From Saccharicrinis aurantiacus (GTDB lineage Bacteria > Bacteroidota > Bacteroidia > Bacteroidales > Marinilabiliaceae): a DNA stretch of 64,000 bases. The translations under genes and the position numbers were made by a program. The DNA lies in contig NZ_LYBV02000030.1 of the NCBI RefSeq assembly GCF_001660705.2, forward strand, positions 124,001 through 188,000, in the 5' to 3' direction. Below, piece by piece: positions 1-8,656 of the stretch (position 1 is the stretch's first letter; each line of letters starts with the position of its first letter). Under the pieces are notes generated by a model. That model searched no databases. It had not been told where the DNA came from and saw only the letters and a program-made list of their open reading frames with translations.

Positions 1-1087
1 CACCAGCAAAAAACGGAGAAGCAATGCGTTGTTCATCATGATTTTCAAGAAAGAACAACATGTGTTGTTGAATACCTGTTACCGAATCCCATGCTTTAGT
101 AATACTGTTTGGTTTAGCATGGCCTTGCATAACGGCCTTTAAACTATCATAAACCCCAACCTTATCGTATAAAAAGTCGAATCCACCATGTGTAATAAAT
201 TGGCGGTAAAGGTCGGGATTGTATACTTCTGCAATAAAGATAATATGCGGATATTTATCTTTTACTTTCGGAATTACCCAATGCCAAAATTCAACGGGAA
301 CCATTTCGGCCATATCGCATCTAAAGCCATCCACTTTTTTATTGGCCCAGAAAAGCAAAATTTCGAGCATGCGTTCCCAAGTGTTTGGTATTGGCTCAAA
401 GTGTTTGCTATTGCCATTAAAAATATCAACGCCGTAATTCAGTTTAATCGTTTCGTACCAGTCGTTAATAGTTGGCTTGTTGCTCATGCAATCATTGCCA
501 GTTACCTTGGCCGGTTTTTCTATATAATGTTCGTGTTCGTTTATACTACTAATTGGACTACTAAAAGGTTCTGTTGGTAAATAGTAGAAGTTATTGTTGG
601 CATTAAAGTTAGTATCCGTATTGTCTGCCTCTCCAAACTCTTTAGTGTCTTTGGGTTTGGCATCTGAATTATATTGGCGTGCTAAATGGTTGGGTACAAA
701 ATCAATAATTGTTTTTAAGCCAGACTCCTGTGTGCGACTTATTAAGGCCTCAAATTCCTGCATTCTATTGGGTACATCTTCTGCTAAATCGGGGTTTATA
801 TCATAATAATCTTTAATAGCGTAGGGCGATCCTGCTTTACCTTTTACAACTTCGGGGAAATCTTTACTAATACCAAAGCGGCTATAATCAGTCTGAAGCG
901 CATGTTCAATCACGCCAGTGTACCATATATGGGTAGTACCAAGTTGTTTGATTTCTTCTAATGCTTTTGGGGTGAAATCGTTTAATTTGCCGCAGCCATT
1001 TTCTTCATACGAACCATTAAACTTTCTAGTTCTATTGGTGTTTCCAAACAAACGAGGTAGTACTTGGTAAATAATAATTTTTGTCAT
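1..1087 (-). CDS. Alpha-amylase (GH13), cut by the left window edge
   Basis: Hydrolyses alpha-1,4-glucans. 362 codons are readable from the ATG at 1087 leftward, and the frame is still open at the edge, so the C-terminus is missing. All four GH13 motifs are present in order: DFVPNH at residues 129-134, GFRCDMAEM at 254-262 with the nucleophile Asp258, AEV at 286-288 with the acid/base Glu287, and ENHDEQ at 348-353 with Asp351. There is no signal peptide (MTKIIIYQVLPRLFG), so a cytoplasmic enzyme is likely. The gene is divergent from the large surface-protein gene at 1274. Family assignment is firm; the exact substrate is not known. Confidence 0.9.
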   Translation of the reverse strand, partial: MTKIIIYQVLPRLFGNTNRTRKFNGSYEENGCGKLNDFTPKALEEIKQLGTTHIWYTGVIEHALQTDYSRFGISKDFPEVVKGKAGSPYAIKDYYDINPDLAEDVPNRMQEFEALISRTQESGLKTIIDFVPNHLARQYNSDAKPKDTKEFGEADNTDTNFNANNNFYYLPTEPFSSPISSINEHEHYIEKPAKVTGNDCMSNKPTINDWYETIKLNYGVDIFNGNSKHFEPIPNTWERMLEILLFWANKKVDGFRCDMAEMVPVEFWHWVIPKVKDKYPHIIFIAEVYNPDLYRQFITHGGFDFLYDKVGVYDSLKAVMQGHAKPNSITKAWDSVTGIQQHMLFFLENHDEQRIASPFFAG

Positions 1088-1273
1088 GCAGATTTTATTT
1101 ACATCATTATACAATAGGTAATTATTTGCGTTTTAGCTAAAACAAGTACCCTAAATAAAGTGTATGCTCAAAGGAAAATAATAAATTTGAACGCTGTAGA
1201 TATTGTTAACAGCAAGCAATGCTTAAATTCAATTCTAAATTAATTGAAATTACTGAATATGCCTTTTTTTAAG

Positions 1274-4246
1274 ATGAAAAAATACCTTTTAATTTTTGCA
1301 CTACTCCTTGCAACAAATATTAAAGCGCAATATTATGTTGCCGGTACTGACCCTGCGAGCATAAAGTGGAGTAAAATTGAAACGGAACATTTTAAGTTAA
1401 TATTTTCAGAAAAGTACGAAGTTAAGGCTCAGTATATCGCCAATTTATTGGAAGAAGTCTATAAATATGGAGGAGAATCTTTAAATCATTCGCCAAAGAA
1501 GATAAGTGTTGTGCTGCATAACGAAACCTCTTATTCAAATGGCTTTGTAACATGGGCGCCTAAGCGTATGGAATTGTTCACAGCTCCCAATCAGCGTATG
1601 CATGCGCAAGAGTGGTTGCAACAATTGGCCATGCACGAGTTTAGGCATGTAGTTCAGATTGACAAATTGAATACGGGCTTTACAAAGTTTTTATCCTATG
1701 TTTTGGGTGAGCAGGCTGTTGGTGGAGTACTTGGTTTATATGTTCCCCTATGGTTTTTAGAAGGAGATGCTGTAGTGGCAGAAACCGCTTTGTCGCAGTC
1801 CGGACGAGGACGTTTGCCATGGTTTGAACAGGGTATGCGTGCTCAAATAATGGATAAAAAGCTTTACTCTTACGAGAAGGCCAGCTTTGGCTCCTATAAA
1901 GATTATGTGCCTAATCATTACGAAATGGGCTATCAGTTTGTTGCGGGTGCCAGAGCTAAGTATGGAACTGATATTTGGGAGAAAGCGCTTTTAAATACAG
2001 GGCGCAATCCGTTTGTAATACCTTTTAATCAAGGACAGAAAAAAGAATCGGGTATTAATAAAGTAGCTCTTTATAAGGATGTATTTAATGATCTGAAATC
2101 CCAATGGGCTCATCAAGATTCCATAGCGCTAAAAGTACAATATTACCCAGTTACAAGTATCGATAAAAGCTTTGTGAGTTTTAGATACCCCCATGTAATA
2201 AATGATAGTTTAACAATTGCGGAGTTAAGCGGTCCGGGCGAAGTGCGTCGTTTTGTTGGTATCAAACCCAGTGGTGCTTATGAAACGGTTTACATCCCAG
2301 GAAGTAGATCAACAGAGCCTTTTTCAGTAAGTGGAAATACAATTTGTTGGGCCGAACTTATACCAGATACCCGATGGGAGCATCGTTATTATTCAGTTAT
2401 TAAAACCTATAATATACTTACCAAAAAACTCAATAGAGTAACCCATAAAACCAATTATTTTGCACCTGCGCTTTCGCGCGATGAACAAAAAATAGCCTCG
2501 GTAAAAACAAGCTATAACAATGAATATTCTCTTGCCATAATTGATGCCAATACAGGAGCAGAATTACATACTTATTCCTACGGTAATAATGATTTTATCT
2601 ATACACCGCAATGGAACGATAAGGGCGATAAAATTGTTAGCGTGGTATTGGGCGAAGAAGGTAAATCAATTGTAGAGTTAGATCTAAAAACAGGTAAATG
2701 GAATGCTGTTTTAAACGCCGGGTATACTGAGGTTTCTTTACCACGTTATAATGGTAACGATATTGTATTTACAGGTTCGTACTCAGGCTTAGAAGAAATA
2801 TATAGTTTAACGTCTACTGGAGCAGTAAAACAACTTACCCAATCGAAGTTTGGAGCCAATAGTGCTGCCGTTTTCAAAAATAGTTTAGTTTATAGTAATT
2901 ACACTGCCGATGGCTATCAGGTGGTTAAAGCCGATGAGGGGAATTTACTGAATAAGCCTTTGGACGATGTGCAAAACCATTCAGTAGCGCTTTACGAAAC
3001 CATAAGCGAGCAAGAAAAGGGGCAACCAAACTTTGCTGATTCTTTAATGAATCAGCAAAACTACGATGTAAAAAAATACTCTAAGTGGAATTTGTTTAAT
3101 GTGCATAGTTGGGCTCCGGCTAATTTAAATCCTGTGGATGCTGAACTAACAATGGGGGTTTCTGCTATGTCGCAAAACCTATTGGGTAGTGCCGTATCGT
3201 CAATAGGATATAATGCCGATCCTCAAATGAGCAGAGAAAAGTATTATTTCAATTTTCAGTACCGCGGGTGGTATCCAATAATTGACTTTACCATAAATCA
3301 TGGCGATGACAAGATTTTTTATGATGAGACTGCTTTATATGCTGGGACTGTTGATACCTTCGCACTAAAGGCGGATACTAAGCGTTATCAAACTCAAATA
3401 AAATTAGGGTCTTATATTCCTATTAATCTAACTAAAGGACGTTTCAGTAATTTATTACAACCATCATTTCATTATAATTTCATAAATCAATCAGCTTACG
3501 ATGTTGATCGAATTACCTATACCCAAACGCCACAGGGATGGGCGCCATCTCAAACCACAACAATACATACTCCCGAGCTTAATTATCACAACCTAGAGTA
3601 TGGCTTATACTATCATCATTTAAGGAGAAGATCTGCAAGGGATGTGACTACTCGGTGGGGACAGCTTATCGAATTTAAATATGCACATACTCCATTTGGT
3701 AATTACGATGTGGGAAGTATATTAGGGCTTCGCACACGCTTGTATTTCCCAGGTATATTGAAACACCATGCCATTAGAATTGACAATAACTACCAATATA
3801 AATTAGTGGGAGAGGAGATTAGTAGTGATGAATCTATTGTTGCTCAAAATGTAAAATATGGCGATTTATATAATTATCCGCGAGGCTATACACGAGGAAC
3901 CAACGATAGAATGTACTCCTTTAAAGGAGATTATATCTTCCCCTTAATCAATCCAGATTTAACCGTACCAGGCGTAATGTACCTAAAGCGAATTACCACA
4001 AACTTATTTTACGATTATTCCAATACCGAGGAAGATGTGGTTTTTAAAAACAACCAGCAATCCCTCGTGTATAGTCAAAACTTCCAATCTACAGGGCTTG
4101 AGATGAGGGGAGAATTCCACTTTTTCAGATTTCTATTTCCGGTAACTTTAGGTTATCGCTATGCGCGATTAATTAGTACAAACCAAAATAGCCATGAGTT
4201 TTTAATGGGTGTTGCCTTATCGGGCATAGCAACCGGTAAGGAGTAA
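1274..4246 (+). CDS. Large surface protein: HExxH domain, beta-propeller and outer-membrane barrel
   Basis: About 990 residues. I chose the ATG at 1274 because it opens directly on a signal peptide (MKKYLLIFALLLATNIKAQ); an ATG at 1259 and a TTG at 1244 are also in frame. Residues 121-125 read HEFRH, with WFLEGDA further on supplying a plausible third ligand, as in zinc gluzincins of the peptidase MA-like group. The middle (about 300-570) has TolB/WD40-like repeats such as the ALSRDEQKIA stretch, and the last third alternates aromatic beta-strands like an outer-membrane barrel, ending near a C-terminal Phe-rich strand. This architecture is known in Bacteroidota as uncharacterised membrane proteins. 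Protease activity is inferred from the motif only. A -7 like TAAATTTG lies at 1182-1189. Confidence 0.7.
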   Translation: MKKYLLIFALLLATNIKAQYYVAGTDPASIKWSKIETEHFKLIFSEKYEVKAQYIANLLEEVYKYGGESLNHSPKKISVVLHNETSYSNGFVTWAPKRMELFTAPNQRMHAQEWLQQLAMHEFRHVVQIDKLNTGFTKFLSYVLGEQAVGGVLGLYVPLWFLEGDAVVAETALSQSGRGRLPWFEQGMRAQIMDKKLYSYEKASFGSYKDYVPNHYEMGYQFVAGARAKYGTDIWEKALLNTGRNPFVIPFNQGQKKESGINKVALYKDVFNDLKSQWAHQDSIALKVQYYPVTSIDKSFVSFRYPHVINDSLTIAELSGPGEVRRFVGIKPSGAYETVYIPGSRSTEPFSVSGNTICWAELIPDTRWEHRYYSVIKTYNILTKKLNRVTHKTNYFAPALSRDEQKIASVKTSYNNEYSLAIIDANTGAELHTYSYGNNDFIYTPQWNDKGDKIVSVVLGEEGKSIVELDLKTGKWNAVLNAGYTEVSLPRYNGNDIVFTGSYSGLEEIYSLTSTGAVKQLTQSKFGANSAAVFKNSLVYSNYTADGYQVVKADEGNLLNKPLDDVQNHSVALYETISEQEKGQPNFADSLMNQQNYDVKKYSKWNLFNVHSWAPANLNPVDAELTMGVSAMSQNLLGSAVSSIGYNADPQMSREKYYFNFQYRGWYPIIDFTINHGDDKIFYDETALYAGTVDTFALKADTKRYQTQIKLGSYIPINLTKGRFSNLLQPSFHYNFINQSAYDVDRITYTQTPQGWAPSQTTTIHTPELNYHNLEYGLYYHHLRRRSARDVTTRWGQLIEFKYAHTPFGNYDVGSILGLRTRLYFPGILKHHAIRIDNNYQYKLVGEEISSDESIVAQNVKYGDLYNYPRGYTRGTNDRMYSFKGDYIFPLINPDLTVPGVMYLKRITTNLFYDYSNTEEDVVFKNNQQSLVYSQNFQSTGLEMRGEFHFFRFLFPVTLGYRYARLISTNQNSHEFLMGVALSGIATGKE

Positions 4247-4325
4247 GCTTATTTGTTGGTTGAGCTGCGCAAATTTGCGCATAAGGCATACGCAACTTGT
4301 ATCACGGGTGTGCGACACTTTGCAT

Positions 4326-4380
4326 CTAAGTAAGACGCAAAATTGCGTATAGGGCATACGCAAATTTGCGCCTTACTTAG
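4326..4380. repeat. 25-bp-arm hairpin with palindromic CGCAAATTTGCG core
   Basis: Positions 4326-4350 and 4356-4380 are reverse complements with two mismatches and a 5-base loop (agggc). The arms contain the near-palindrome cgcaaatttgcg. A related block, including the perfect 14-bp palindrome gcgcaaatttgcgc followed by ataaggcatacgcaa, lies just upstream at about 4267-4294. There is no T-run after the hairpin, so this is not a standard terminator, although it sits between the end of the surface-protein gene and the promoter of the next gene. Confidence 0.6.
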
Positions 4381-4402
4381 CTTAGAGTCTAAAATCGAAC
4401 TA

Positions 4403-4438
4403 TTGACTTAGTATGCCACAAAAAACATATTATATTTG
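4403..4438 (+). promoter_or_regulatory. Candidate promoter for the nucleoid-associated protein gene
   Basis: A perfect Bacteroidota -7 box TATATTTG lies at 4431-4438, 30 bases before the ATG at 4468. The best -33 candidate, TTG at 4403-4405, is 25 bases away, longer than the usual 19-21, so the -33 part is doubtful. Confidence 0.45.
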
Positions 4439-4467
4439 CACTTTCATTGCCAAAAAATAATATTTAA

Positions 4468-5517
4468 ATGATAGATTTTTCACAAGCTAAAATAGAGCAA
4501 TTAGTAGTACACCAAATAGGATGTAGAGCAGAAGCAGAACCATTACGTTTTTCAAAAGATGTGATGCATTTGCAAGATGAGGAGATGGTTACTGATGTGT
4601 TGTTAAATTATTTCTTTAAACCATTTAAAGAGGATGCTTATTTTAATTTCTATCATTCCGAGGCTTTGGAATTAAACCCTGTTTATACTACCTCAGAGCA
4701 TTTATTCGATAATTCAGCAGAGTTTTACGATGCCTCTGTGCGATTGGCAGAGTTGTTATACGAAAATTCAAATCATCCTAAAATCAGAGGCGGCGAGTTT
4801 TATGTAGCCATGTTCAGCAATGTAATTGTTGATGGTGAATTACTTGATACCATTGGTATATTTAAATCAGAGAACAAAGAAACCTTTTTAAAAGTATATT
4901 TAAAAGAAGATAACTTTGAGCTAGGAGCGCAAGAGGGTATTAACATTAAAAAGCTCGATAAAGGTTGTTTGATATTTAATACCGAAAAGGAGCAAGGCTT
5001 TAAAATTTGCTCAGTTGATAATATCAATAAGGGTAACGAAGCCCGTTTTTGGGTCGATGACTTTTTAGGCCTGCAGCCTCGCGAAGACAACTATTATTTT
5101 ACTAAAAACTATATGGATATCTGCAAAGGTTTTGTGGAGAACGTTTACAATAAAGAGAACGATGTGCCGCGTGCCGACCAGATAGATATGCTGAATCGCT
5201 CTATGGATTTCTTTGATAAAAAGGATAGCTTTAGCGAAGAGAATTTTGAGTACGAGGTGATGAATCAGCCCGAAGTGATTGATGCGTTTAAAGATTACAA
5301 AGAATCTTACTTGCAAGAAAACCCAATGCCTATGGTTGAGGAGTTCGATATTTCAAAAAGTGCAGTAAAAGGTCAGAAGAGCACTTTTAAATCCATATTA
5401 AAATTAGATAAAAACTTTCACGTATACATTCACGGCCGTCGCGATTATATTGAAGGAGGTTATGATCAAAAGCGCGGTTTAAATTATTACACCCTGTATT
5501 ACGAAGTTGAAGATTAA
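4468..5517 (+). CDS. Nucleoid-associated protein, NdpA/YejK family
   Basis: 349 residues, close to the family length. The start (MIDFSQAKIEQLVVHQIG) and the DNAxx-like central part match the NA37/NdpA family, whose E. coli member YejK binds the nucleoid. There is no signal peptide or membrane segment, so it is cytoplasmic. It appears monocistronic: hairpin DNA lies upstream and a 30-base gap separates it from menF, which might be co-transcribed. The biological role of this family is poorly known. Confidence 0.8.
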   Translation: MIDFSQAKIEQLVVHQIGCRAEAEPLRFSKDVMHLQDEEMVTDVLLNYFFKPFKEDAYFNFYHSEALELNPVYTTSEHLFDNSAEFYDASVRLAELLYENSNHPKIRGGEFYVAMFSNVIVDGELLDTIGIFKSENKETFLKVYLKEDNFELGAQEGINIKKLDKGCLIFNTEKEQGFKICSVDNINKGNEARFWVDDFLGLQPREDNYYFTKNYMDICKGFVENVYNKENDVPRADQIDMLNRSMDFFDKKDSFSEENFEYEVMNQPEVIDAFKDYKESYLQENPMPMVEEFDISKSAVKGQKSTFKSILKLDKNFHVYIHGRRDYIEGGYDQKRGLNYYTLYYEVED

Positions 5518-5547
5518 TAGAACGGTAATTAATATAGAATAACACTA

Positions 5548-6642
5548 GTGAAAGTTGTACAACAAAAAGAGGTGTTGCAATATTGTATTGCCAATCAACT
5601 TACCTTTGCCATTACACGATTACCACAGGCCAATCAGGCAGTTCTAGTAATTGCCAAATCTGCTGAAGAAATGCATCTGAGTGATGCAATCAATTCGCAA
5701 GGATTTGTGTTGGCACCGTTTAATATGCAAAATCAGCAGGTGGTTTTTATCAATGCCGATTTTGAGTGCGAAAGTGTAATGAGCGAGCTTGAGTTTGATG
5801 CCATTAAAAAGCTTAAACCTACTTTGCAATCCGCTCCCACAGAAGCTTATGTGGCCACTTTTGACTCTTACGCAAAACAGTTCAATCAGCTAATGGAGGT
5901 TATAAATGGCGGACATCTTGATAAGGCCATTTTATCGCGTGTAAAACCCAATACTAGTTTAACACAAACTAAAGCGCACGAGTTCTATTACAGTTTAGAG
6001 TCGAGCTACAAGCAAGCCTATGTGTTTATGTTTTACACACCACAAAGTGGATTGTGGGCAGGGGCAAGTCCTGAGTTGTTGTTGCATACTGCTAACAATA
6101 TTGCCAGTACAGTATCTTTGGCCGGAACGCGAAAGCTAGATAATGTCCAATCCAATTGGGGCGATAAAGAAATTGTTGAGCAGCAAATTGTAAGCGATTA
6201 TGTGGGGCAATTACTCAAACAATCCGGAGTTAGTAATTACCAAAAAGATGGCCCGCATACCATAAATGCAGGTAAAATGGTGCATCTAAAAACAAGCTAT
6301 CAGTTTAAGACCAGTGATCTGCAAAGTAACTTGTCGGAGTTTATTGTTGGTTTGCATCCAACGCCCGCAGTGTGCGGATTACCGAAAAATAAAGCCATGG
6401 GTGCCATCCTCAATATTGAGCAACATCAGCGCGGATTTTACGCCGGTTTTATGGGCAGCGTACAAGCTAAAAAGCTTAATTTGTATGTAAATATCCGTAG
6501 CCTGCGCTTTACACAATCCGGCGTGAATATGTACCTTGGTGGAGGTATAACAAAAGACTCGGATCTTGAAATGGAGTGGAATGAAACCGAGTTAAAAGCA
6601 CAAACAATGCTCAACGTAATTGAACAGTTACCCGAGCAATAA
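5548..6642 (+). CDS. menF: Isochorismate synthase (chorismate-binding family)
   Basis: Converts chorismate to isochorismate, the first step of menaquinone synthesis. 364 residues from a GTG start at 5548. Family motifs are seen: GASPELLL at 172-179, SLAGTRK at 190-196, the Lys-Glu helix with DKEIVEQQ near 206-213, GLHPTPAVCG at 268-277, RGFYAG at 295-300, and the Mg2+-binding acidic stretch SDLEMEWNETE near 338-348. No other men genes flank it, so the menaquinone role comes from family knowledge; a salicylate or siderophore role is less likely without partner genes. The next gene starts 10 bases after its stop. Confidence 0.82.
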   Translation: MKVVQQKEVLQYCIANQLTFAITRLPQANQAVLVIAKSAEEMHLSDAINSQGFVLAPFNMQNQQVVFINADFECESVMSELEFDAIKKLKPTLQSAPTEAYVATFDSYAKQFNQLMEVINGGHLDKAILSRVKPNTSLTQTKAHEFYYSLESSYKQAYVFMFYTPQSGLWAGASPELLLHTANNIASTVSLAGTRKLDNVQSNWGDKEIVEQQIVSDYVGQLLKQSGVSNYQKDGPHTINAGKMVHLKTSYQFKTSDLQSNLSEFIVGLHPTPAVCGLPKNKAMGAILNIEQHQRGFYAGFMGSVQAKKLNLYVNIRSLRFTQSGVNMYLGGGITKDSDLEMEWNETELKAQTMLNVIEQLPEQ

Positions 6643-6652
6643 AACATATAAA

Positions 6653-7234
6653 ATGAGAATACATACAATCTCCCTCGCATTGTTAATAATAGCACTGGTT
6701 TCTTGCACTAATACAAATAGTAAAACCGAAAGCAAGGCGCATTCTAGCAAAGTATCGGGCGTTAAATCGGGTTCCGCCGAAGAAAAAGCCACCCTTATTC
6801 ACGTGGGCGATATGGCACCAGATTTTACCGTTCAAATGCTCAATGGTTCAAGCTATACCTTATCCAATTTAAAAGGCAAAGTGGTATTGGTAAACTTTTG
6901 GGCAACATGGTGTCCTCCATGCATGCAAGAGTTTCAGGCCATACCTACAGAAATTGTAGAACGCTTTAAAGGTGAAGAATTCATCCTTTTGCCAATATCG
7001 CGCGGCGAGACTGCAGAAGTGGTCAGCAAAAAAATGGATACCTTAAGCAAGCAAGGCATTAACTTTCCGGTAGGTTTAGATCCCGACAAAAGCATCTACA
7101 CCCAATATGCAACATCCTATATACCCCGCAATTTCTTAATTGATCAAAGCGGAAAAGTAGTTTATACATCCGTTGGTTACAGTAAAGAAGAGTTTGCTGA
7201 GTTAACTACACTAATCACACAACTATTAAAATAA
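6653..7234 (+). CDS. TlpA/ResA-like thioredoxin lipoprotein
   Basis: 193 residues from the ATG at 6653; an in-frame ATG at 6620 overlaps menF and lacks a signal peptide at its front, so I prefer 6653. The first 18 residues (MRIHTISLALLIIALVSC) form a lipoprotein signal with lipobox LVSC and acylated Cys18. A thioredoxin fold follows, with active site WCPPC (Cys87, Cys90) and cis-Pro158 in YIPRN. It is likely a membrane-anchored periplasmic thiol-disulfide reductase, for example for cytochrome c maturation or the oxidative stress response. It lies 10 bases after menF, so co-transcription is likely. Confidence 0.85.
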   Translation: MRIHTISLALLIIALVSCTNTNSKTESKAHSSKVSGVKSGSAEEKATLIHVGDMAPDFTVQMLNGSSYTLSNLKGKVVLVNFWATWCPPCMQEFQAIPTEIVERFKGEEFILLPISRGETAEVVSKKMDTLSKQGINFPVGLDPDKSIYTQYATSYIPRNFLIDQSGKVVYTSVGYSKEEFAELTTLITQLLK

Positions 7235-7268
7235 GGCACGCTTATCCTGCTAATTGTAATGGCAGTTA

Positions 7269-7408
7269 AACGGGCTATTCACTATAGTAAATACTTTGCA
7301 TGACTACTTTTATAAAGTCGGTGCGTGGGCTTCCTTCGGTCGCCTACACTCTCCTTATAAAAGTGCCATGCAAAGTATTTACTGCCGTTTCTATCCCTAC
7401 TGCAAGCC
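7269..7408. repeat. Dispersed repeat copy carrying an inserted long hairpin
   Basis: The segment opens with aacgggctattcactatagt (7269-7288), which recurs exactly on the other strand at 59564-59583, and closes with tgccgtttctatccct, which recurs near 25290. Between them lies a long imperfect palindrome, 7286-7383: outer arms of 17 bp are perfect (7286-7302 with 7367-7383), and inner arms of 10 bp are perfect (7306-7315 with 7355-7364). The copy at 25 kb has unrelated sequence in place of the hairpin. The rest of the 7235-7519 gap holds only AT-rich ATTAACAATT runs. Confidence 0.6.
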
Positions 7409-7519
7409 CTAAAATAAGCAAGCCGTAAATCCCATTAACAATTAACAACTGATAATTAACAATTATCTAAACCATACCTCCCAAGCGTTGTTTCATCTCA
7501 TAAATTATAATTTTAAAAG

Positions 7520-7924
7520 ATGAAGCAATTAGTTTTAAGTATAGCATCCATTTACGGAGCATTGTCCATTGTTTTAGGTGCCTTCGGCGCACATGCACTC
7601 AAAAAAGTTCTTACTCAGGCAAAACTCGAAAGCTTTGAGGTTGGGGTAAAATATCTGATGTACCACGCAATTGTACTCTTAGTTTTAGGTTTCTTTTTAA
7701 ACTTTCAAAGTAAGTTGCAAGTGAGCATGGGGTGGTTTTTTATAGCCGGCACCTTTCTTTTCTCCTTTAGTATTTACCTGCTTAGTTTATCAAATCTATT
7801 AGGGGTCAATTTTAAGTTCCTTGGGCCCGTAACTCCCTTGGGAGGCTTGTGCTTGATTATTGGGTGGGTACTATTATTTGTGCTTGTTATTAAAGGCGAT
7901 TATCCGCAGTTTAATATTTTATAA
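7520..7924 (+). CDS. DUF423 small membrane protein
   Basis: 134 residues with four predicted transmembrane segments. The N-terminal motif GALSIVLGAFGAHALK is the hallmark of DUF423 (E. coli YgdD). It is an inner-membrane protein of unknown function. Monocistronic as far as seen; a short hairpin (accgc...gcggt, 7988-8009) follows in the 147-base gap to the next gene. Confidence 0.85.
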   Translation: MKQLVLSIASIYGALSIVLGAFGAHALKKVLTQAKLESFEVGVKYLMYHAIVLLVLGFFLNFQSKLQVSMGWFFIAGTFLFSFSIYLLSLSNLLGVNFKFLGPVTPLGGLCLIIGWVLLFVLVIKGDYPQFNIL

Positions 7925-8071
7925 AACAAACAAGAGCCCCGTGTGGATATTTCAACAGCCTCCTGTTAGAATTTCAACAGGCATAATACCGCTTCATTTA
8001 AAATGCGGTTTATTTGCCCACAAAATCATAATACAATATCTTCAAGCTTTGCCTTAAAAGAATAGAATACT

Positions 8072-8650
8072 ATGAAAAACATCCTAATCATCAATGGTCA
8101 TCCTGATAAAGAAAGCCTGTGTTATCAATTGGCGAAAAGCTATAAAACGGGCGCTGACTATGCGCGTGCAAATTGCGAACTAATTCACCTGGTTGATCTC
8201 GATTTCGATCCCATATTACGCTATGGCTACAGGAAACGAACAGAGCTTGAGCCAGACCTATTGGACATTCAAAAGAAGATTTCAGCAGCGGATCATCTGG
8301 TATTTGTATATCCTACATGGTGGGGAACCCAGCCCGCTTTGCTTAAGGGATTTATAGATAGAGTATTCTTGCCAAAATTCGCCTTTGCTTATCGCGATAA
8401 TTCTGTATTTTGGGACAAGCTACTTAAAGGCAAAACGGCCCGTTTAATAGTTACTATGGATACGCCAAAGTGGTATTACAAGTTAATATACCGTAGTCCT
8501 GGCCATAATGCCATGAAAAAAGGGGTGTTGGAGTTTTGCGGAATTAAACCAGTAAAGATTACTTCTTTTGCGCCAATTAAAACCTCAAATCCTGAAAAGA
8601 TTAAAAACTACCTTTTAAAAGTTGAAAAACTAGGGAAGCAGTTAAAGTAA
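8072..8650 (+). CDS. Flavodoxin-fold NAD(P)H-quinone oxidoreductase
   Basis: 192 residues of the Flavodoxin_2 family (MdaB, KefF, NQO1 group). FMN/FAD-binding features seen are IINGHPDKESLCYQ near the N-terminus and the YPTWWGTQPALLKGFIDRV loop near 92-110. It is likely a cytoplasmic two-electron quinone reductase. It is 6 bases upstream of the Gfo/Idh gene, so the two form an operon, perhaps with the VOC gene. Substrate unknown. Confidence 0.85.
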   Translation: MKNILIINGHPDKESLCYQLAKSYKTGADYARANCELIHLVDLDFDPILRYGYRKRTELEPDLLDIQKKISAADHLVFVYPTWWGTQPALLKGFIDRVFLPKFAFAYRDNSVFWDKLLKGKTARLIVTMDTPKWYYKLIYRSPGHNAMKKGVLEFCGIKPVKITSFAPIKTSNPEKIKNYLLKVEKLGKQLK

Positions 8651-8656
8651 ATAGAT

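Noticed and set aside
188-806. Three plus-strand frames over the amylase gene
   Set aside because: The minus-strand frame carries all GH13 motifs, so these are shadows.
7860-8057. 65-codon plus-strand frame after DUF423
   Set aside because: It overlaps the DUF423 end and continues into intergenic DNA with repeats; no motif.
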